In this document: positions 44,939 to 54,027 of the stretch, one piece after another
How positions within the stretch are numbered: position 1 is the stretch's first letter
Layout of the letters: the number at the start of each line of letters is the position of its first letter
Source of the DNA: Anaerolineaceae bacterium
Lineage (GTDB): Bacteria > Chloroflexota > Anaerolineae > Aggregatilineales > Phototrophicaceae
Direction: 5' to 3'
NCBI GenBank assembly: GCA_026708325.1
Contig: JAPOVC010000014.1
Coordinates: 372,001 to 436,000, forward strand
Length of the DNA: 64,000 nucleotides
Translations under genes and position numbers: made by a program
The notes under the pieces: model-generated
What the model saw: the letters and a program-made list of their open reading frames with translations, nothing else
Database searches by the model: none
What the model was told of the DNA's origin: nothing

Positions 44939-44952
44939 CCTTTCATGAAAGG
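44939..44952. repeat. 14-bp perfect palindrome upstream of trmFO
   Basis: CCTTTCATGAAAGG reads the same on both strands. It lies in the 134-bp gap between fabF and trmFO, just upstream of a possible -10 (CATACT, 44960-44965), where an operator could act. No regulator can be named. Confidence 0.35.
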
Positions 44953-45003
44953 CCAAAGCCATACTTTCCTACTTGATGCGGCACATGGCGGCAGAGACAA
45001 CAC

Positions 45004-46368
<1,365 letters not shown>

Positions 46369-46378
46369 ACTGCCACCA

Positions 46379-47701
46379 GTGAACGACTATCGCTACGACG
46401 ACAACGAACACAGGGAAAGAGCCATTTTGGTGGGCGCGGCGATCAAGGGCAGCAACCCCTTGCTGGGCCTCGACGATTCGCTCGACGAACTGGCCCTGCT
46501 GGCGGACACGGCCGGCATGATGGTTTGCGGCAGAGCCAGCCAGCAGGTGGAACGCATTGACCCGGCGACCTGGATTGGTTCCGGCAAGGTGGATGAAGTC
46601 TGTTCCCTGATCGATGAATCTGACGCCGAAGTAGTGGTGTTTGACGACGAACTCTCGCCGCGTCATCAGCGCGAACTGGAGAAGCGCTTTGGCGAAGACG
46701 TCAAATTGCTGGACCGCTCGGCATTGATTCTGGATATTTTTGCCCAGCACGCCAGCACACGCGAAGGCGCGCTGCAGGTTGAGCTCGCCCAGTACGAGTA
46801 CCGCCTGCCGCGCTTGACCCGGCAATGGACGCATCTGGCCCGTCAGGCTGGAGGCGGCGCGGCGCGGGGCGGCGCAGGAGGTGTGGGACTGCGCGGCCCC
46901 GGCGAGACCCAGCTGGAAGTGGACCGCCGTGAAATTGGCCGCAAGATCCGAAAACTGAAACAGGACCTGTCCCAGGTCCGGGCGCACAGGGGCCGCTACC
47001 GCTCGCGCCGTACCCGTGGCAACATCCCGGTGGTCGCGCTGGTCGGTTATACCAACGCCGGCAAGTCCACTCTTTTTCGCGCCCTGACTGAGTCCAGCGT
47101 CTACGTCGCCGACCAGCTCTTTGCAACCCTTGATCCCACCACCCGCAAGACCCCGTTGCCTTCCGGCCGCGAAATCCTGCTGACGGACACTGTGGGCTTC
47201 ATTCAGAAGTTGCCCACCACGTTGATCGAGGCCTTTCAGGCCACGTTGGAGGAAGTGCTGGATGCCGACATGGCCCTGCACGTCGTGGATGCCTCGCATC
47301 CCAACGCACTTCAACATATTGAGGCGGTGGAGGATACGCTGGCCGCCATCGAAATGCCCCGTGTGCCCCATCTCCTGGTCTGGAACAAACTGGACCTGGC
47401 CGACGCCGAAGCGAAACAGCCACGCCTTCCGGGTGACCTCTATGCCGACGTCGCCGCGGTGTCGGCGCTCAAGGGAACGGGGCTGGACAACTTGCTTCAA
47501 CGGATTGAGAGTTTGCTGGCCGAAGGTGAACACGAGGTCCGGCTGCACCTGCCCTGGGACCGCGGAGACCTGATTTCGGTCCTCTATGATTCTGCAACCG
47601 TGGACCAGGTGGAACACAGGCCCGACGGCGTGACACTGACGGCTTCCCTCTCCGCCAGCCTCTACGACCGCTACAGAGAGTTTCTCGTCCCCACGCCATG
47701 A
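46379..47701 (+). CDS. hflX: Ribosome-splitting GTPase HflX
   Basis: HflX is a GTPase that dissociates stalled or idle ribosomes. The 440-residue protein has the N-terminal nucleotide-binding domain (WIGSGKVDEV, VVVFDDELSPRHQREL), the glycine-rich GGVGLRGPGETQLEVDRR, and G motifs GYTNAGKST (G1), TDTVGFIQKLP (G3) and NKLD (G4). The start is a GTG with a weak ribosome site 10 bp after trmFO. The stop overlaps the next gene as ATGA. Confidence 0.95.
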   Translation: MNDYRYDDNEHRERAILVGAAIKGSNPLLGLDDSLDELALLADTAGMMVCGRASQQVERIDPATWIGSGKVDEVCSLIDESDAEVVVFDDELSPRHQRELEKRFGEDVKLLDRSALILDIFAQHASTREGALQVELAQYEYRLPRLTRQWTHLARQAGGGAARGGAGGVGLRGPGETQLEVDRREIGRKIRKLKQDLSQVRAHRGRYRSRRTRGNIPVVALVGYTNAGKSTLFRALTESSVYVADQLFATLDPTTRKTPLPSGREILLTDTVGFIQKLPTTLIEAFQATLEEVLDADMALHVVDASHPNALQHIEAVEDTLAAIEMPRVPHLLVWNKLDLADAEAKQPRLPGDLYADVAAVSALKGTGLDNLLQRIESLLAEGEHEVRLHLPWDRGDLISVLYDSATVDQVEHRPDGVTLTASLSASLYDRYREFLVPTP

Positions 47702-48759
47702 GCGTTGGCCATTGCACCCGCCTTCTGCGTTCTCCTGAAGAGATGCAGGAAACCGTGGCCCTGCAACAGGAAATCTGGCATTCGCCCGGCGTCGAGGTCA
47801 TGCCGGTTCACGCCCTGTTAGCCACGTCAAAAAATGGCGGGCAGGTCCTGGGCGCATTCGTCGATGGCGCCCTGGCCGGAATGACCGTCGGGATGGCCGC
47901 CTGGCGCGACGGCCAACGTTTTCTGCTTTCCCACATGGCCGGCGTCCATCCGCGCTTTCAGGGCTCTGGCATCGGCACTGCCCTCAAATCGCGCCAAAGA
48001 GAAATAGCGCGTGACGCCGGCTATCGCAGCATTCGCTGGACCTTTGATCCCTTGCAACGAGGCAATGCCAATTTCAACTTTCGCCTGCCAGGAGTCAGTT
48101 CAGACCGATACTACGTGGACTACTACGGCGAAATGGAAGACGGGATCAATGCCGGCTTGCCCAGCGACCGGCTGGAAGCGCACTGGCCCACCCGCGGCAG
48201 ACGGCGACGCAAATCACCGGCGCCTGCATCGCCTGACCAACTCTTGCTCGCTTCCAACCGGGAGGGGCATCCAGAACACAGCGGCCCTGGCGAAAGTGAG
48301 GACGTCACCGGCATCGAGATTCCTGGGTCTCTGGCTGTGCTTAAGGAGAAGGACCCCTCGCTGGCGCTGGACTGGCGTCTGGCCGTACGAGAGGCCTTTG
48401 TCACGGCATTCGCCCGCGGGTTCCGGGCCGTGGACTTCATTTCCATGGATGAAAGGCCGGTCTATGTGCTTGCCGCGCCGCAACCCTGGTACCTCTACGT
48501 GTTGCAATGCAGTGACGGGTCGCTGTATACGGGCATAAGCGTGGACGTACAGCGCCGTCTTGGTCAGCATCAGGCAGGAAAGGGAGCCGTCTATACCGCC
48601 ATGCGCCGTCCCCTGCGCCTGCTGGCCTTCTGGCGTTATACCGGACAGGGGGCAGCCCGTCGCGCGGAAGCCGGCTTCAAGCAGTTGCCCAGAGCTGCCA
48701 AATTCGACCAGATAGCGTCGGCAACGACCTGGCAGGGCGGAAAACATCAGCGCCTGTAA
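47698..48759 (+). CDS. COG3375-like acetyltransferase fused to a GIY-YIG nuclease domain
   Basis: A 353-residue two-domain protein. Residues 1 to about 255 match the COG3375 GNAT-like family: the acetyl-CoA loop HPRFQGSGIGTALKSRQRE, then WTFDPLQRGNANFN and the late IEIPGSLAVLKEKDP and DWRLAVREAF blocks. Residues about 262-345 are a YhbQ-type GIY-YIG domain (WYLYVLQCSDGSLYTGISVD, RRLGQHQAGKG, then EAGFKQLPRAAK). The fold motifs Tyr, Arg and Glu are present, so the nuclease part may be active. It is coupled by ATGA to hflX. The reason for joining the two activities is unknown. Confidence 0.83.
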   Translation: MSVGHCTRLLRSPEEMQETVALQQEIWHSPGVEVMPVHALLATSKNGGQVLGAFVDGALAGMTVGMAAWRDGQRFLLSHMAGVHPRFQGSGIGTALKSRQREIARDAGYRSIRWTFDPLQRGNANFNFRLPGVSSDRYYVDYYGEMEDGINAGLPSDRLEAHWPTRGRRRRKSPAPASPDQLLLASNREGHPEHSGPGESEDVTGIEIPGSLAVLKEKDPSLALDWRLAVREAFVTAFARGFRAVDFISMDERPVYVLAAPQPWYLYVLQCSDGSLYTGISVDVQRRLGQHQAGKGAVYTAMRRPLRLLAFWRYTGQGAARRAEAGFKQLPRAAKFDQIASATTWQGGKHQRL

Positions 48760-48775
48760 GGCAATTTGCCAGTTA

Positions 48776-48784
48776 TGGTAGTAT
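48776..48784 (+). promoter_or_regulatory. Possible extended -10 promoter of amino-acid binding protein gene
   Basis: TGgTAGTAT about 38 bases before the ATG at 48822. No clear -35. Confidence 0.35.
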
Positions 48785-48821
48785 TCTCATTTACCTTTGG
48801 GTGTAGAAAAAGGATCGTTCC

Positions 48822-50306
48822 ATGAGGAAGAAGTTTGCCCTGTTGCTGGCGTCCCTCATACTGCTCGTTCCGGCCCTTGCGGCTGGGGCGCAGGACCTGC
48901 CGGACCTCGGTGGCGCGACCATCACCGTGGCCGTCGAGAACGCCTACAAGCCCTTCAGCTTTATCGACGAGGCCAGCGGCGAAGCCGTCGGCTGGGACTA
49001 CGACACGCTCCACGAACTCTGTGACCGCCTTAACTGCGTGCCCGAATTCATCGAAACCGCCTGGGACGGCATGATCCTCGCCGTCTCCAACGGTGAATAC
49101 GACATGGCCGCCGACGGCATCACCATCAAGCCCGATCGCGCCGAAATCGTGGACTTCTCCGATGGCTACGTCTCCCTCGTGCAGGTCCTGCTCGGACGCA
49201 TCGACGAGATGCGCTTCGACGGTGGTGAGGCCCTCGCCGCGGACGAAAGCCTGCTGATCGGCGTCCAGCCCGGCACCACCAACTACTGGGTGGCGCTGGA
49301 ACTGGTCGGTGAGGAGCGCCTCGTCACCTACGAGACCTTCCCCGTCGCCGTGCAGGCCCTGATCGCCGGTGACGTCGACGCCGTCGTGATGGATGACGTC
49401 GCCGGTCAGGGTTACGTCGGCGTCAACGCCGACCTGCTGCAGATCGTCGGCGATCCGCTGACCTCCGAGGAAGAACTTGGATTCATCTTCCCGCTCGGCT
49501 CGGAGCTGCGCGATGCCATGAACGCCGGCCTCGATTCCATGCGCGAGGACGGCACGCTGGAGGCCATCAACAACAAGTGGTTCCTCGGGGCCGAACCTGC
49601 CGCGGCACTGCCGGACCTCGGTGGCGCGACCATCACCGTGGCCGTCGAGAACGCCTACAAGCCCTTCAGCTTTATCGACGAGGCCAGCGGCGAAGCCGTC
49701 GGCTGGGACTACGACACGCTCCACGAACTCTGTGACCGCCTTAACTGCGTGCCCGAATTCATCGAAACCGCCTGGGACGGCATGATCCTCGCCGTCTCCA
49801 ACGGTGAATACGACATGGCCGCCGACGGCATCACCATCAAGCCCGATCGCGCCGAAATCGTGGACTTCTCCGATGGCTACGTCTCCCTCGTGCAGGTCCT
49901 GCTCGGACGCATCGACGAGATGCGCTTCGACGGTGGTGAGGCCCTCGCCGCGGACGAAAGCCTGCTGATCGGCGTCCAGCCCGGCACCACCAACTACTGG
50001 GTGGCGCTGGAACTGGTCGGTGAGGAGCGCCTCGTCACCTACGAGACCTTCCCCGTCGCCGTGCAGGCCCTGATCGCCGGTGACGTCGACGCCGTCGTGA
50101 TGGATGACGTCGCCGGTCAGGGTTACGTCGGCGTCAACGCCGACCTGCTGCAGATCGTCGGCGATCCGCTGACCTCCGAGGAAGAACTTGGATTCATCTT
50201 CCCGCTCGGCTCGGAGCTGCGCGATGCCATGAACGCCGGCCTCGATTCCATGCGCGAGGACGGCACGCTGGAGGCCATTAACAACAAGTGGTTCCTCGGA
50301 GCCTGA
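48822..50306 (+). CDS. Amino-acid ABC transporter binding protein with two identical domains
   Basis: A 494-residue exported protein. A 25-residue signal peptide (ending AGAQD) is followed by a 232-residue family 3 solute-binding domain ([50 protein letters not shown]), a five-residue linker EPAAA, and a second copy identical in every residue. Each copy is a full two-lobed polar amino-acid binder. Codon use is unusually rich in CTC, GTC and GCC, as in a highly expressed gene. AAGGA lies 7 bases before the ATG. The permease gene follows after 45 bp. The duplication should be confirmed as real, not an assembly effect. Confidence 0.9.
   Translation: MRKKFALLLASLILLVPALAAGAQDLPDLGGATITVAVENAYKPFSFIDEASGEAVGWDYDTLHELCDRLNCVPEFIETAWDGMILAVSNGEYDMAADGITIKPDRAEIVDFSDGYVSLVQVLLGRIDEMRFDGGEALAADESLLIGVQPGTTNYWVALELVGEERLVTYETFPVAVQALIAGDVDAVVMDDVAGQGYVGVNADLLQIVGDPLTSEEELGFIFPLGSELRDAMNAGLDSMREDGTLEAINNKWFLGAEPAAALPDLGGATITVAVENAYKPFSFIDEASGEAVGWDYDTLHELCDRLNCVPEFIETAWDGMILAVSNGEYDMAADGITIKPDRAEIVDFSDGYVSLVQVLLGRIDEMRFDGGEALAADESLLIGVQPGTTNYWVALELVGEERLVTYETFPVAVQALIAGDVDAVVMDDVAGQGYVGVNADLLQIVGDPLTSEEELGFIFPLGSELRDAMNAGLDSMREDGTLEAINNKWFLGA
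48897..49592 (+). repeat. Direct repeat copy 1 (696 bp)
   Basis: First of two tandem copies offset by 711 bp. Copies differ at only two bases (49568 C versus 50279 T; 49589 G versus 50300 A), both silent. Confidence 0.97.
49608..50303 (+). repeat. Direct repeat copy 2 (696 bp)
   Basis: Second copy, separated from the first by a 15-bp in-frame spacer coding EPAAA and ending at the stop codon of the gene. Confidence 0.97.
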
Positions 50307-50351
50307 TCAGGCGCCAGGGCGGGCCCGAACCAGACAAGGAGTCTCAGACAC

Positions 50352-51254
50352 GTGGCTCCGCACCGTAGTCGCAGTTTCCAGCAGACATCGCTGGAAATCG
50401 CGGCGCGGCAAGCGCGTTCCCGGGTCGGGCCTGTAGACTGGCTCTACAGTTTCCCGTGGTGGGCGCTGACGATGGTCGTCGTCGGCGTCCTCATCGGCAT
50501 CAGCATTGCCGCGGATGCCATCTACTCGGATATCTTCGGCAAATTGCAGGCCGGCATCGCCATGTCCTTGCGCGTTGCCGGCTTTGCCTACGTCAGCGCC
50601 ATCCTGATTGGACTGGTGGTAGGCATGATTCGTTCCAGCGCTCCCCGCCCCGGCAAGGGCGTCGCGGGCCGCCTGGGAAGTCTGCTGCACCTGTTTCTCT
50701 ACAACCTTGCATCACTATACGTGGCGATCATGCGCGGCCTGCCGATATTGATCGTGTTGCTCATCTTCGCCTTCGTCATCGTTCCTGCGGTTAGGCGCTG
50801 GATTACCGAAGTGACTGGCGTGGCATTCACGTTTCGCGGCAGCTCCTGGGAATCGGCGGTAATCGCCCTGGCCTTCACCTATGGCGCTTTCCTCTCGGAG
50901 ACCTTTCGCGCGGGCATTCAGTCCATTGAGACGGGTCAAAGCGAGGCTGCCCGGTCCCTTGGCATGACCTGGTTCCAGTCGATGCGATTCATCATCCTGC
51001 CGCAGGCCATACGTCGCATTCTGCCGCCCCTGGGAAACGACCTGGTCGCCATGATCAAGGACTCGGCGCTGGTCTCCATCCTCGGCGTTCGCGACATCAC
51101 GCAAATCGCCAAGGTGTCTTCCGGCGCATCCTTCCGTTACCTGGAGACTTATTCGGTCGCCGCGATGATTTACCTGCTTCTGACGTTTCTCGGCATGCTG
51201 GGCGTCGGACTTGTCGAACGGCGCAACCGAAACTACCCCGGTGAGGACTCCTGA
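50352..51254 (+). CDS. Amino-acid ABC transporter permease
   Basis: A 300-residue HisM/GlnP-type permease with about six helices. The N-terminal start of the family (ASLYVAIMRGLPILIVLLIF) and the ATPase-contact EAA loop (SEAARSLGMTWFQSMRFIILPQAIRRILPPLGN) are clear. The start is a GTG with AAGGAG 10 bases upstream. It belongs with the preceding binding protein; no ATP-binding subunit follows, so one must be encoded elsewhere. Confidence 0.93.
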   Translation: MAPHRSRSFQQTSLEIAARQARSRVGPVDWLYSFPWWALTMVVVGVLIGISIAADAIYSDIFGKLQAGIAMSLRVAGFAYVSAILIGLVVGMIRSSAPRPGKGVAGRLGSLLHLFLYNLASLYVAIMRGLPILIVLLIFAFVIVPAVRRWITEVTGVAFTFRGSSWESAVIALAFTYGAFLSETFRAGIQSIETGQSEAARSLGMTWFQSMRFIILPQAIRRILPPLGNDLVAMIKDSALVSILGVRDITQIAKVSSGASFRYLETYSVAAMIYLLLTFLGMLGVGLVERRNRNYPGEDS

Positions 51255-52207
51255 GTCCCGACTGCTGCCGGCAGGCGGGCCCAATAGATGTCCGGGCTGA
51301 ACATGCTATGCACGAAAATCCGCATGTCCGGCGATATCGTAAGCCCGGCCAGCGGCGCTTCAAGATCCGTAAACAGGACTTGCTCCACATCCTCGTTGCT
51401 GCAGCCTTCAGGGGTGCTGCAGAGTTCCGGCTGGACCCTGCTGACAACACCGCGAGTGCCCAACGAGTGGGAGAAATAAAGCCAGCCGTCCTCGGCCAGC
51501 ACCAGGCTGGTGGCGTTTTGCAGACCGGACACCAGGGGGCGCGTATCCGCCGGCACACCACTGTCGGACAGCACTTCGTTGCGCGGCGCCCATTCGATGG
51601 CTCTGCGGGCGCTGCCGGTGTTGGCCACGTAGACCCGCTCCTCGTCCAGGGCGATCCCGGTTGGTGAGCGCAATCCCTGTATCACTTCGCGCGCAGCGCC
51701 GCCGCGATATACCAGCATGGCCCGATTCTGTTTCAGACTGGTAACCAGAAAGTCCTGTTCGCCCAGCGCTGCGATTCCCCAGGGGCCGTCAAGATCGCCC
51801 CGGACCTCCCGCACACCGCTTCGGGTTACGCGCAACAGGGCGTCGCGCTCGTAGTCCGGTGCCCAGATTGTCAGGATGCCGGAGTTGTCACGATCAACAT
51901 GAAGAGAATGGGCATTCAGCACGCCATAGATGTAGGGTCGGGTGCTGGCATCGCGCGAATTGATTTCGTACAGGGTCGAATCGCCCGTGCAGGCCGCATA
52001 GAGATAGTCTGCGAACCAGTACAGGGCGTTGGGGCGCTGAACGTTTCCCGTCAGCAGAAAGAGTTGCTCCTGTCGCAAGGGCAGTTCCACGCTTGATTCT
52101 GGAGCTGCTTCGGCTTGCGGAGTCTCCTCGACCTCGGCCTGTGCAGCCAGGGCGAGGGCCGCCAGCAGGGTTACAGTCAATGACAAAAAAGTGGCCAGTC
52201 GCCGCAT
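51233..52207 (-). CDS. Secreted NHL/SMP-30-like beta-propeller protein
   Basis: A 324-residue exported protein with a signal peptide (about 1-24) and repeated beta-propeller blades of the form GPWGIAALGEQDFLVTSL, SPTGIALDEERVYVAN and NATSLVLAEDGWLYFSHS. Such proteins bind or hydrolyse small molecules or serve as scaffolds; no catalytic site is identified. Its 3' end overlaps the permease by 22 bp in the convergent orientation. Confidence 0.75.
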   Translation of the reverse strand: MRRLATFLSLTVTLLAALALAAQAEVEETPQAEAAPESSVELPLRQEQLFLLTGNVQRPNALYWFADYLYAACTGDSTLYEINSRDASTRPYIYGVLNAHSLHVDRDNSGILTIWAPDYERDALLRVTRSGVREVRGDLDGPWGIAALGEQDFLVTSLKQNRAMLVYRGGAAREVIQGLRSPTGIALDEERVYVANTGSARRAIEWAPRNEVLSDSGVPADTRPLVSGLQNATSLVLAEDGWLYFSHSLGTRGVVSRVQPELCSTPEGCSNEDVEQVLFTDLEAPLAGLTISPDMRIFVHSMFSPDIYWARLPAAVGTQESSPG

Positions 52208-52509
52208 AGATCCTCAAGTCCCTGAATCGTGATCCATTATCCGCGTGAAACGCCAGAAACGCCAGCGGCTGTTATACTTCGAATATTCAGGATGTAATGT
52301 ATTCAGGCACAGGATTGTTTCACTGTTGTCGTATCCTTCGATCCCTCCATGTTGACAAAGAGGGGTCAGGCAATTGCCCGGCGCTTCCTGGTAACCCGCA
52401 TGTTGCGTCCCTGAATTGCTTGAGGGATGGACTGTGAAAGCGATCAGGAAGGTGAGCGCCCTTTGGCGTTACAAAGCAAACTGGCCCGTATTCCCCTGGA
52501 ATCGGCAGC
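52208..52509. other. Intergenic region between beta-propeller and lipoprotein genes
   Basis: Longest gene-free stretch (302 bp). It holds an extended -10 element (52270-52278), an isolated TTGACA (52352-52357), the palindrome GGCAATTGCC (52369-52378) and an imperfect TCCCT/AGGGA hairpin near 52408-52427. No ORF or known riboswitch is recognised. A long 5' leader for the lipoprotein mRNA is possible. Confidence 0.4.
52270..52278 (+). promoter_or_regulatory. Extended -10 promoter upstream of polysaccharide cluster
   Basis: TGtTATACT with no clear -35, 230 bases before the lipoprotein ATG, which would leave a long 5' leader. Confidence 0.45.
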
Positions 52510-54027
52510 ATGCGCTTGCCTCGACTGACAGAGCTGGCACTGTTGTGTTGCCTGGCGCTGCTGACGCTTTCCTGTAGCCCTTCCCGGCAGGGAGGGGACC
52601 TGCTGGTGACGCTGCTGACCGACGGTTCGGAGCGTTCCATTCTGGTGCCTGCATCCACTTCTGTGTCTTCCCTGCTCGAACAGGCGGATGTCGTGCTGGG
52701 CCCCCTCGATCGGATCGAGCCCCCACTGACCACCATGCTGCTTGATGACACCCGCATTACGATCGTCCGGGTGCTTGAAGAGGAGCGCTGCCAGCGCCAC
52801 CCCATTCCCTTTCGGGTAGTTGGCCCTGGCGAAACTGCCAGCGGCGCCACCCAACGCGTTCAGACGGGCTTGCCGGGAGAGGAAGAACGCTGCCATCGAA
52901 TTCGATTTGAGGACGGAATCGAACGGGACCGCGTGGAAACCAGCCGTGTCGTCATTCGAGAAGCGGTTGATGAAGTCTGGCAGGAAGACACCCTGACCGA
53001 AGTCGAGCCGCTTTCCTTTCCCGGGACTCTGGTCTGGTTGAGCGGCGGCAATGCATGGCTGGCGCGCGGGAACAGCGACCGGTTGCGCCAGTTGACGCAG
53101 GACGGGAAACTGGATGGCAGGGTGCTGTCGCTTTCTGCCGACGGCAACCGCCTACTCTACACAAGAAAACAGGTTGAAGAGCGAAATAATTCGGGTGGCA
53201 ATGCATTGTGGCTCATCCAGGACCTGGACAATCCTTCCAATATTGTTCGGCTGCTGCCGGAGAACGTACTTCATGCCGGCTGGAGGCCAGGAAGTGCCGT
53301 GGAATTCGCCTATACGGACAGCGCGGCGAAGAAGAGTGTCTCGATTTTGCGCATTGATCCCGATACAGGAGAGATCCTGTCGTTTCGCGAACTGCTGGCA
53401 CCGAATCCTGAGGACGGAGCGCAGCATGCCATCACAGGTTTCAATTGGTCAGGTGATGGCAGGCAGCTCTCCTGGGTGCAGGGGGCTTCCATCGGAATAA
53501 TGGATATGAACGGCAACAACGTCTCCTTGTCATCGGGTGAAACCGGCATTGGGAACGCGACGGCCCCTTGCGCCAGTCATGCTCCGGTCTGGTCCCCTGA
53601 CAACCGCTTCGTCGCGATCGCTTCGCCGGCAAGGTTGGATGCGCCTTCATCGCTTTCCATCATCGACTGGAAGGGTGAATTGCAGGTCCCGCTGGTGACA
53701 AACGTTGGGCCCTGCCCCGCACCCGCGTGGGCGCCGGTTCGGGAGTCCGGATTGCTGGCCCATTTGCAGGCCAGGGACCCCGACCGCCCTGTCTCGCGCG
53801 CGGGTCATGAACTGATGATTCTTGATCGCGACGGCAGCAATCAGACATTGCTTTTCCCGGATGCCGGTCAGCCCGGTCTTGAGCCACAGCAAGTGGTCTG
53901 GAGCTCGGACGCGCGGCTGCTCGCCCTGATCTGGCAGGAACAACTTTGGCTTGTCGACGTCCTCAGCGCCGAGGCATGGCCATTTCCATTCTCCGGCGAC
54001 GTTTCCCGCATTGAGTGGTCTCGCTGA
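52510..54027 (+). CDS. Lipoprotein with DUF348, G5 and TolB-like propeller domains
   Basis: A 505-residue lipoprotein. The signal peptide ends in a lipobox (LTLSC, Cys about 22). Residues about 30-90 form a DUF348 domain (RSILVPASTSVSSLLEQADVV), about 90-155 a G5 domain (RCQRHPIPFRVV, then RIRFEDGIERDRVETSR), and about 170-505 a TolB-like beta-propeller (LSLSADGNRLLYTR, APVWSPDNRFVAIASPA). DUF348-G5 modules occur in wall-associated proteins and G5 binds sugars or zinc. Its TGA shares a base with the next ATG (TGATG), coupling it to the glycosidase-ligase fusion. Confidence 0.8.
   Translation: MRLPRLTELALLCCLALLTLSCSPSRQGGDLLVTLLTDGSERSILVPASTSVSSLLEQADVVLGPLDRIEPPLTTMLLDDTRITIVRVLEEERCQRHPIPFRVVGPGETASGATQRVQTGLPGEEERCHRIRFEDGIERDRVETSRVVIREAVDEVWQEDTLTEVEPLSFPGTLVWLSGGNAWLARGNSDRLRQLTQDGKLDGRVLSLSADGNRLLYTRKQVEERNNSGGNALWLIQDLDNPSNIVRLLPENVLHAGWRPGSAVEFAYTDSAAKKSVSILRIDPDTGEILSFRELLAPNPEDGAQHAITGFNWSGDGRQLSWVQGASIGIMDMNGNNVSLSSGETGIGNATAPCASHAPVWSPDNRFVAIASPARLDAPSSLSIIDWKGELQVPLVTNVGPCPAPAWAPVRESGLLAHLQARDPDRPVSRAGHELMILDRDGSNQTLLFPDAGQPGLEPQQVVWSSDARLLALIWQEQLWLVDVLSAEAWPFPFSGDVSRIEWSR

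Noticed and set aside
48747-49724. 325-codon antisense frame over the duplicated binding protein
   Set aside because: Its apparent internal repeat only mirrors the duplicated plus-strand gene.
52208-52509. Riboswitch in the long gap before the lipoprotein gene
   Set aside because: No conserved core of a known class (c-di-GMP, cobalamin, SAM, TPP) could be matched; only a few weak hairpins are present.
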